NCBI GenBank assembly: GCA_030640325.1
Contig: DAOWJM010000032.1
Span: forward strand, 1 to 10,959
Source of the DNA: Dehalococcoidia bacterium
Lineage (GTDB): Bacteria > Chloroflexota > Dehalococcoidia > Dehalococcoidales > BS750m-G39
DNA length: 10,959 nt
Reading direction: 5' to 3'
Shown: positions 5,656 through 10,959 of the stretch, piece after piece
Numbering within the stretch: position 1 is the first letter of the stretch
How the letters are laid out: each line of letters begins with the position of its first letter
Program-made: the position numbers and the translations under genes
The notes under the pieces: model-generated
What the model was told of the DNA's origin: nothing
Seen by the model: the letters and a program-made list of their open reading frames with translations, nothing else
The model's database searches: none

Positions 5656-6822
5656 ATGCAAAGTCGGAGTTATCCAGAAATACTAGCTGACAGAAAGCAA
5701 TTGGGACCTTACCCAATGGAAAAGCTTAAGTATGTTGACCAGCCCACCACCAAAATCACTGATAACATCCAAAGAATTGATGAGAGGGAACACGGCTTTG
5801 GCCAGGCTTTTCTCGGTAAGTTTGGTCCTTTTGTGGAAAAGGAAATAGCCCGTTTTTGTGAAAAGTATCCCATATCTTCTGCCATGTGGGAGATGCCCCC
5901 TCAATTCAAGCTTATAGCAGATGGTGAGGTAGCCCCAAACAAAGCACCAATACCACAGGACCCAGAGCTTCTGAGTCGACACATCAAAAGCTTGGGCTAT
6001 TTCCTCAGAGCCGATATAGTGGGGATTTGCCGATTACCTCAATGGGCAGTATACAGCTATAACCTGAAGGGTAACCCGGTTGAATGTAACCAGAAGTTTG
6101 CCATTGTAATCGTGATAGACCAGGACTATGAAACCATGAAGGGCTCAAGGGGAGACGACTGGATATCCTGCTCCCAAAGCTTCCTGAGCTACAATACCTC
6201 CGCTTTTATCGCCTGCACCATGGCTGCCTATATTAGACGTCTTGGTTACCCGGCTCGCGCCCATTTCGAAGGTGCTACCAGGAGTGCCTACCAGGTGGTT
6301 GTCACCCCCCTCCTCCTTCTAGCTGGCATCGGTGAAATCTGCCGGGCAGGTATAGTGCTCAATCCATTTCTGGGGACTCGCTTCAAGGCATCGGTGGTCA
6401 CCACTGACCTGCCGCTAGAAACGGATAAGCCTGTTGACTTTGGTCTTCAAGAGTTTTGCCAGAAATGCATGAAATGTGCCCATGAATGTCCAGCCAAAGC
6501 TATCCCGTTTGGTGACAAGGTTATGTATAATGGCTATGAGGTCTGGAGATTTGATACGGAACGCTGTACTAAATATAGAATTACCAATCAGAATGGCTCA
6601 GCGTGTGGTCGCTGTATCAAGGTCTGCCCCTGGAATAAGCCGGAGGGATGGACTCATGACATTGTAAGATGGATGGTTAAGCACGCTCCGTTCCTGGATA
6701 AGCTTATAGTTAAGGTGGATGATATCTGGGGCTACGGAAAGCAGGACATCAGATATAAGTGGTGGTTTGATTTAGAAGATGCAGACGGGGTGCTTCAGAT
6801 TCCCGGAAAATCACAAGATTAA
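5656..6822 (+). CDS. Reductive dehalogenase-like corrinoid/4Fe-4S protein, no Tat signal
   Basis: This belongs to the reductive dehalogenase (RdhA) family, related to epoxyqueuosine reductase. Characterised members use a base-off cobalamin and two 4Fe-4S clusters to remove halogen from organohalides. The 388 residues show the family core: LGYFLRADIVGIC (113-125), AAYIRRLGYPARAH (190-203), AGIGEICRAGIVLNPFLGTR (223-242), and TTDLPLETDKPVDFGLQEFC (249-268). Cluster 1 is C268-x2-C271-x2-C274-x3-C278-P. Cluster 2 is C304-x12-C317-x2-C320-x3-C324-P. There is no twin-arginine signal, no N-terminal membrane segment and no rdhB anchor gene beside it, so it is probably cytoplasmic and not a standard respiratory RdhA. 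It is also shorter than exported RdhAs. GGAAGG nine bases before the ATG supports the start. It is divergent from the riboswitch-controlled corrinoid importer. The substrate is unknown, and a non-dehalogenating reductase is possible. Confidence 0.88.
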   Translation: MQSRSYPEILADRKQLGPYPMEKLKYVDQPTTKITDNIQRIDEREHGFGQAFLGKFGPFVEKEIARFCEKYPISSAMWEMPPQFKLIADGEVAPNKAPIPQDPELLSRHIKSLGYFLRADIVGICRLPQWAVYSYNLKGNPVECNQKFAIVIVIDQDYETMKGSRGDDWISCSQSFLSYNTSAFIACTMAAYIRRLGYPARAHFEGATRSAYQVVVTPLLLLAGIGEICRAGIVLNPFLGTRFKASVVTTDLPLETDKPVDFGLQEFCQKCMKCAHECPAKAIPFGDKVMYNGYEVWRFDTERCTKYRITNQNGSACGRCIKVCPWNKPEGWTHDIVRWMVKHAPFLDKLIVKVDDIWGYGKQDIRYKWWFDLEDADGVLQIPGKSQD

Positions 6823-6976
6823 GCTTGGTGTTAGTGTCGGGTGATGGATAAGCGGTAAGACGTAATCATATGTCAAGCAACAATCGCAGCCATCCCTTAA
6901 TCGCCCATCTCACATAGAGACTTAATCAGGTCAAACCTATCATTTGTTAATTGTTGAAGCTGGGCTACCGGGTCTG
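6823..6976. other. Convergent gap between the RdhA-like gene and porB
   Basis: This 154-base gap separates two genes that end toward each other. I see no stem followed by a T run for either. On the minus strand a frame different from porB continues after the porB stop and reads as a protein-like tail of about 28 residues (rich in Leu, Gln and Asp) to a TAA at 6899-6897. It has no ATG, GTG or TTG start. It may be chance or a frameshifted former PorB extension. Confidence 0.4.
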
Positions 6977-7915
6977 TCAGCAGGCCTTAGGGGTTTCAAA
7001 TTCAGCGAGATGATGAAGGAAGGCGAAGTTGGAGTTCACTTCCTCTTGAAGCCGGGCTAGTTCCTCTTCGGTCAAATGTCTGAACTTCCGAATTAACTTA
7101 GTGTACTCGGTGACCGGCTTGGGCGTAGCTACAGTATGCGTCAGGCGAAATCTCCCCCTTTCAGCTTCCCATAGCGGAAAGTAATTGGTTCTCACCGCCA
7201 TCCGACATACCTGGATCGCCGAATCAGACTCTATCCCCCAACCTACGGGGCAGGGGCTAAACACATGAATATAAACAAACCCCTCGTTTTTCTTCTCCTT
7301 TGCCTTGAGCAGCTTCTTGATGAAGTCCTCCATGTGGCTCAAGGTGGCTGTAGCCACATAAGGGACTCGGTGCATGGCCATTATCAGGGGCAGGTTTTTG
7401 GCTGACATTTCTTTCCCTCGCCCAACCACCCCGACAGGGGTAGTGGTAGTGGCGGCGCCAAAAGGGGTAGTGCTGCTTCTTTGAATACCGGTGTTCATGT
7501 ACCCTTCATTGTCGTAGCAGATGTAAATGAAGTTCTCATTTCTTTCGGCGGCGCCACTTAAGGGTTGGAAACCCACATCGGCAGCGCAACCGTCACCGGT
7601 AAAGCAGACAACGGTAACATCTTTGCCTATCTTACGATAATATCTGACAAGACCCGTGGCGCTGGAAGCTACGCCAGTCATCAAGCAGCTATAGTAAGGC
7701 AACCGATGCCATGTCCCGATGTTCTGCCCGTAAAGAACAGGGGCGGAGCAAGAGGGTGTGCCCACGATTATGGTCTCCCTTCCCAGAACTTTCGACAGAA
7801 TCCTAAGGGTGAGTTCCAGGGGGCAGCCTGCACAGAAGGCTACCCCTCCGGCGAACTGGTCCTCATCACGGAAGTATTCAAAAACCCGGGGCAACTTTTT
7901 TTTCTTTTGCGTCAT
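6977..7915 (-). CDS. porB: 2-oxoacid (probably pyruvate):ferredoxin oxidoreductase, beta subunit
   Basis: This is the thiamine-diphosphate-binding subunit of the complex that converts pyruvate and CoA to acetyl-CoA, CO2 and reduced ferredoxin. In 312 residues the ThDP motif begins GDG (107-109) and runs to N136 in DNEGYMNTGIQRS, the PorB-type sequence. Cys28, Cys31 (FCAGC), Cys56 (PSCSA) and Cys222 (SPCPVGW) match the four positions that bind the beta-subunit 4Fe-4S cluster in this family. AGGAG six bases before the ATG is a strong ribosome site and lies at the end of porA, 10 bases away. The motif set fits pyruvate-type enzymes best, but other 2-oxoacids such as 2-oxoisovalerate cannot be excluded by eye. 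Confidence 0.93.
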   Translation of the reverse strand: MTQKKKKLPRVFEYFRDEDQFAGGVAFCAGCPLELTLRILSKVLGRETIIVGTPSCSAPVLYGQNIGTWHRLPYYSCLMTGVASSATGLVRYYRKIGKDVTVVCFTGDGCAADVGFQPLSGAAERNENFIYICYDNEGYMNTGIQRSSTTPFGAATTTTPVGVVGRGKEMSAKNLPLIMAMHRVPYVATATLSHMEDFIKKLLKAKEKKNEGFVYIHVFSPCPVGWGIESDSAIQVCRMAVRTNYFPLWEAERGRFRLTHTVATPKPVTEYTKLIRKFRHLTEEELARLQEEVNSNFAFLHHLAEFETPKAC

Positions 7916-7925
7916 TTTTTTCTCC

Positions 7926-9122
7926 TCACTCCTCCAAAGGTATCCAGGTCACCTCTTGGTAAGATTTGCCCTGTGAGGCAGCGTAGACCTCATCTATCAC
8001 CCTCTCTATGTGTGGTATGGAGATGTCCATATTGGCTAGCCCGTCAATGAAGCTCATCATGGGAACAAAGCCGATATCCGGGGAAAGAGCTCTTAACTCC
8101 ATATATATAGGCCCGCAGTTCCAGCCGAAACAAACACTCCGGTCAATGACCCCTATGGCTTTTTTCCCTTTGAGTGCCTGAGTCAACCTCTCACGGGGAA
8201 AGGGACGAAACACCCTCAGCTTTATCAGGCCTACTTTCAATCCCTCTGCTCTTTTGGTGTCAATCACCATGCGCGCAGTCCCGGCAGCACTTCCGGAGGC
8301 AAGCACCACTATCTCGGCATCCTCTGTGCGATACTCCTCTATCTGACCGCCGTAGCTTCGCCCGAAAAATTCCCCGAATTCTTGGTCTATCTCGTCCAGC
8401 TTTCGCTTTGCTCGCTCTAGAGCTGCGCAGTGCTTGTAGCGAAGCTCCATGAACTCCACCAGGATGCCATGGGTGCCACAGCCCAGGGGTCTCTCTGGGA
8501 CCAGCTTAGTCCGCTCCGGCTGTAGCTTCAGCGGTGCCAGGAATTGGTCCACATCTTCCCTGGCAGGGATTTCTACCGCCTCGGCCAGGTAGGAAAGGTA
8601 AAAACCGTCGTAGTTTACCATCACCGGGAGTTGGATTTCGATATCCTCTGCCAGACGAAAGGCCATTATCACCGAGTCGAGGATTTCCTGGCAGTTTTCC
8701 ACCACTATCAGGACCCACCCTGAGTCTCTGGTGCTGACCATGTCCTGCTGGCCGCAGGAGACAGCCAAGATACCCGGCGTCTCCCGGTTGGCATTAGCCA
8801 TCACCACTGGGGCTCTAAAACCAGCGGCTTGAAGCATAGCGTCATACATAAACATTAGACCCCAGGAGGAAGTGGCAGTGAAAGCCCGCCCACCAGCCAG
8901 TGTGGCAGCAGCGGTGATGTTCATAGATGAACTTTCCCCCTCGACCTCCACCATCTCAGCGTCCAGAATCCCGTCGGCATGGAATCTGGAAAGCTGCTCC
9001 CCTACTTCAGTCTGGGGAGTTACTGGGTATGAAGCTACTACATCCGGCCGGCAAAGCATAGCCCCGTAGGCTGCTGCAGCATTGCCGGTTATCACCTTTA
9101 TCTCACCTTTTCGCACCTTCAT
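7926..9122 (-). CDS. porA: 2-oxoacid (probably pyruvate):ferredoxin oxidoreductase, alpha subunit
   Basis: The alpha subunit provides the pyrimidine-binding side of the ThDP site and contacts the 2-oxoacid. I place the start at 9122 (398 residues). GAAGGAG lies about eight bases upstream, family similarity begins right after (KVITGNAAAAYGAM), and the longer open frame to 9218 would only read through porD out of frame. Visible landmarks are YPVTPQTE (32-39), VEVEGESSSM (58-67), and TATSSWGLMFMYD with the downstream GQQDMVSTRDSGW loop. The C-terminal half has the VLASGSAAGTAR nucleotide-fold-like stretch of the family. The chosen start overlaps the porD end by 20 bases, which fits tight translational linkage. 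Confidence 0.93.
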   Translation of the reverse strand: MKVRKGEIKVITGNAAAAYGAMLCRPDVVASYPVTPQTEVGEQLSRFHADGILDAEMVEVEGESSSMNITAAATLAGGRAFTATSSWGLMFMYDAMLQAAGFRAPVVMANANRETPGILAVSCGQQDMVSTRDSGWVLIVVENCQEILDSVIMAFRLAEDIEIQLPVMVNYDGFYLSYLAEAVEIPAREDVDQFLAPLKLQPERTKLVPERPLGCGTHGILVEFMELRYKHCAALERAKRKLDEIDQEFGEFFGRSYGGQIEEYRTEDAEIVVLASGSAAGTARMVIDTKRAEGLKVGLIKLRVFRPFPRERLTQALKGKKAIGVIDRSVCFGWNCGPIYMELRALSPDIGFVPMMSFIDGLANMDISIPHIERVIDEVYAASQGKSYQEVTWIPLEE

Positions 9123-9408
9123 CAGCAAATTCTCCTTCTGGCACCATAGCGATAGCCCCTCGCGAGCATTCTTTGGCGCAAATTCCACAGCCTTTGCAGA
9201 AGTCAAGATTGGGCGCAAAGTAGTCCTCTAGGTTGAGCATGCACTGGGGGGGACAATAGAGAGCGCAAAGCCCGCAGTAATTGCACTTCTCCTTGTCCAC
9301 CACCGGCCTTTTAGTTCGCCAGCTCCCGGTATCCAAACAGAGGAGCAGTTCATCGGCGTCAGACCAGCCGGCCTCATACTTAGAGCTGAATTTCTTCCTT
9401 ATCACCAT
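9103..9408 (-). CDS. porD: 2-oxoacid:ferredoxin oxidoreductase, delta (ferredoxin-like) subunit
   Basis: A 101-residue 2x[4Fe-4S] protein that carries electrons from the ThDP/cluster core to free ferredoxin. The two motifs are C42-x2-C45-x2-C48-x3-C52-P and C71-x2-C74-x2-C77-x3-C81. The second lacks the Pro after the fourth Cys (CSRGAI), which is common in PorD. The N-terminal stretch with GSWRTKRPVVD is the usual PorD lead-in. The ATG overlaps the porC end by 7 bases and has AAGGTG upstream. It is a separate gene here, as in four-subunit enzymes, and not fused into one chain as in many bacterial PFORs. Confidence 0.92.
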   Translation of the reverse strand: MVIRKKFSSKYEAGWSDADELLLCLDTGSWRTKRPVVDKEKCNYCGLCALYCPPQCMLNLEDYFAPNLDFCKGCGICAKECSRGAIAMVPEGEFADEGAKR

Positions 9409-9950
9409 CGGAGCACCTTCACCTCGCGGAATCCTCTTTCGGTGCTGCGAATGTTCCTTTGAAGGAGGTCGCCGCTGAAATACTCTTCCAGGCTGGATAG
9501 GATGGATTTCAAACCCACCCAGCCAGTGGTTGCGGCAAGAGCGCCCAGAAGGCAGGTGTTGGGAACATCCCTCCCCACTTCCTCAACTGCAATCTGGGTG
9601 GCATTCACCACCCCGGCTAACTTGAGGTTCTCGCTAGGCTGATTTTTCAACGGTCGGGGGCTGTTTAGGAGCAATATTCCTTCCGGTTTCAGCCCGGAAA
9701 ACAGTGTGGGCAGATTCATTAGGCCGGGGTCTATTACCACCAGGCAATCGGGGTTATAGATTTGAGTTTTTTCCTGAATAGGTTTATCGTCAAGGCGGGT
9801 GAAAGCTACAACCGGTGCTCCACGTCTTTCGAAACCATACATGGGAAAGCTGGCTACGCACTTACCCTCGGCTACGAAAGCAATAGCCAGCATCCGCGCC
9901 GCCAGAACTGCACCCTGTCCCCCCCGACCGTGAAACCTTATCTCTTTCAC
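9402..9950 (-). CDS. porC: 2-oxoacid:ferredoxin oxidoreductase, gamma subunit
   Basis: The gamma subunit (182 residues, normal length) belongs to the family found in all multi-subunit 2-oxoacid:ferredoxin oxidoreductases and helps bind CoA. The hallmark GRGGQG is at 8-13, followed by the typical SFPMYGFERRGAPV (39-52), NPDCLVVID (66-74) and the late PNTCLLGALAA stretch (about 130-140). The start codon is GTG (9950-9948), with GGAG ten bases upstream. It is the first por gene, 22 bases after the NrfD-like gene and in the same direction, so co-transcription is likely. The order C-D-A-B is the common arrangement of four-subunit enzymes. Confidence 0.92.
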   Translation of the reverse strand: MKEIRFHGRGGQGAVLAARMLAIAFVAEGKCVASFPMYGFERRGAPVVAFTRLDDKPIQEKTQIYNPDCLVVIDPGLMNLPTLFSGLKPEGILLLNSPRPLKNQPSENLKLAGVVNATQIAVEEVGRDVPNTCLLGALAATTGWVGLKSILSSLEEYFSGDLLQRNIRSTERGFREVKVLRW

Positions 9951-9972
9951 AACTATTAAACTCCAGCGTTAT

Positions 9973-10872
9973 TTAGTAGGAATAAACGTGTGATGGAACT
10001 ATAGGGTGGTAGTAACCACATCTTAATATCAGGTAGCGCATGGCGAGGTCACCAAGCAATCCACAAAGAATGGCGACATATAGCAGAGCCACTGGAGTTG
10101 CTGCTAAACCTGCTGAGAAACTAAGGATTACCACCCCTAGTGGTAGGGCTATCCCCAGTGCTACCACCGCTATCCATAACAATGGTGCCCATCTACCCCA
10201 TGCTATTTCCCTTACTGAAACCCCTCCAGCCAATGACCCATACCTCACGCTTATTAAATACACCGCAAGTAGGATAATAAATCCCAGCAGCAAAATGCGT
10301 ATCCATTCCTCAACAGCAATACCTAGCCCGGTAGCGCCAGTAGCTAGGGCTGAAGCCAACATTAGTTCAGCCCCGCCCCAAATCCCACAGACAACATATA
10401 GTATGGGTAATAGCGCTGTGTTCCAGAGAGGGATGCCATTGACATAATTCATGGCAAAGCCACCGTATATTATCACCAGAAAGGCAAATATATCGGCTAT
10501 TATCAGTAACGGGGTAGCTGGGGTTGCCCAGAGGAGTAAGCCCATGTGCACTACTCCCAGGACCAGGAAGAACGCCACAAAGTATAGTCCTCTGGATATC
10601 CATGAAGTTTTCCACCCCGATGAAATAAAGATTCGCCAGAATCTGAGGGGGTGTCCTAGGTAGAGTAGGTGGGTTCCACCACCTAAAACAGCGCAGATGA
10701 GCCAGCCTATAAATAGCCCCCACAGATTATTGAAGAATGAGGAGACGAAAAACATCCCCGCCCCCAATTCGATAAAGAAAAAGGCGAGCCATAATAGAAT
10801 GCCCCGCCTCTCTATCCATTCCCTTTGTGGGGTATACTTTACCATAAATTCATACGGTCTGGTTTGAATCAT
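9973..10872 (-). CDS. NrfD/DmsC-type membrane subunit (quinol-interacting)
   Basis: This integral membrane protein of 299 residues has about eight hydrophobic segments (roughly 24-45, 52-71, 96-118, 121-141, 150-172, 188-208, 229-252 and 258-277). Family landmarks are HLLYLGHPLRFWR (68-80), TSWISRG (89-95) and GIPLWNTALLP (146-156), as in DmsC and NrfD/PsrC proteins. Such subunits exchange electrons between the quinone pool and a 4Fe-4S partner that serves a molybdopterin or other oxidoreductase. GAGGAGG nine bases before the ATG is a strong ribosome site. The preceding reading frame, ending 30 bases upstream, looks like the tail of a 4Fe-4S subunit, so a larger complex is probably encoded past the right edge. 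Which catalytic subunit it serves cannot be seen. The following por genes raise, but do not prove, a link with ferredoxin oxidation. Confidence 0.85.
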   Translation of the reverse strand: MIQTRPYEFMVKYTPQREWIERRGILLWLAFFFIELGAGMFFVSSFFNNLWGLFIGWLICAVLGGGTHLLYLGHPLRFWRIFISSGWKTSWISRGLYFVAFFLVLGVVHMGLLLWATPATPLLIIADIFAFLVIIYGGFAMNYVNGIPLWNTALLPILYVVCGIWGGAELMLASALATGATGLGIAVEEWIRILLLGFIILLAVYLISVRYGSLAGGVSVREIAWGRWAPLLWIAVVALGIALPLGVVILSFSAGLAATPVALLYVAILCGLLGDLAMRYLILRCGYYHPIVPSHVYSY

Positions 10873-10902
10873 AGCCTCAGGCCTCCTCGGTCAATTACTT
10901 AT

Positions 10903-10959
10903 TCAGTCAATATAATAGGTTGATGGCTCTGTGCCATATTCCGCATGAAACCGTTTCCC
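10903..10959 (-). CDS. C-terminal end of a probable 4Fe-4S (DmsB/NrfC-like) subunit, partial
   Basis: From the right edge one minus-strand frame reads 18 codons to a TGA at 10905-10903 and ends EYGTEPSTYYID. This resembles the C-terminal GT-x-P-x-YY pattern of polyferredoxin electron-transfer subunits that usually precede NrfD/DmsC genes. It lies 30 bases before the NrfD-like start. The match is short, and a second frame is also open across this stretch to a TAA, so the call rests mainly on context. Confidence 0.5.
   Translation of the reverse strand, partial: GKRFHAEYGTEPSTYYID

Noticed and set aside
7565..8050. Plus-strand open frame of 161 codons across porB and porA
   Set aside because: It is antisense to two well-supported por genes, and its translation shows no domain and looks like a codon-bias shadow.
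9123..9218. N-terminal extension of porA to an upstream ATG at 9218
   Set aside because: These 32 codons lie within porD in another frame, show no family similarity and have no ribosome site, while the ATG at 9122 has a strong Shine-Dalgarno and family sequence right after it.

Overview
The window looks like a bacterial chromosome segment from an anaerobe, most likely an uncultured member of the Dehalococcoidia (Chloroflexota). This rests on the combination of a reductive-dehalogenase-like corrinoid/iron-sulfur protein, a cobalamin-riboswitch-controlled corrinoid importer, a four-subunit 2-oxoacid:ferredoxin oxidoreductase and an NrfD/DmsC-type membrane subunit. The lineage is inferred from gene content, not from a marker gene.

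Left part (1-1057): a small island bounded by two near-identical 39-base direct repeats (37/39). Each contains the 5' part of a tRNA-Leu gene on the minus strand. Copy 1 runs off the left edge. Copy 2 carries the anticodon UAG and then breaks off into an open frame for the N-terminal DNA-binding part of a tyrosine recombinase that lacks its catalytic domain. Between the repeats lies one well-formed gene with its own strong promoter (TTGACA-17-TATCAT). It encodes a membrane-anchored protein with a small beta-rich domain between two Tyr-rich repeat tracts. I read this as the worn remnant of an integrative element in tRNA-Leu that kept one cargo gene.

Middle part (1076-5498), all minus strand: hpt and ade (purine salvage, coupled by a TAATG overlap) with their own promoter at 3306-3334. 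Upstream of them is a FecCD/BtuC permease and its ATPase, coupled by a TGATG overlap. That pair is preceded by a promoter (TTGACT-17-TATGCT), a cobalamin aptamer and an intrinsic terminator, in the order expected of a corrinoid-repressed attenuator. No binding protein (BtuF) is present in the window.

Divergent from the importer at 5656-6822 (plus strand) is a 388-residue reductive-dehalogenase-like protein. It has two ferredoxin-type clusters but no Tat signal and no rdhB partner. Members of this family bind cobalamin, so a corrinoid user and a corrinoid importer share one intergenic region of about 450 bases.

Right part (6977-10959), all minus strand: in transcription order, the tail of a probable 4Fe-4S electron-transfer subunit, an NrfD/DmsC-like quinol-interacting membrane subunit, then porC, porD, porA and porB. 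Spacing is tight (30 and 22 bases, then short overlaps, then 10 bases), so this reads as one operon. It puts ferredoxin-linked oxidation of pyruvate or another 2-oxoacid beside a membrane electron-transfer module. The operon promoter lies beyond the right edge.
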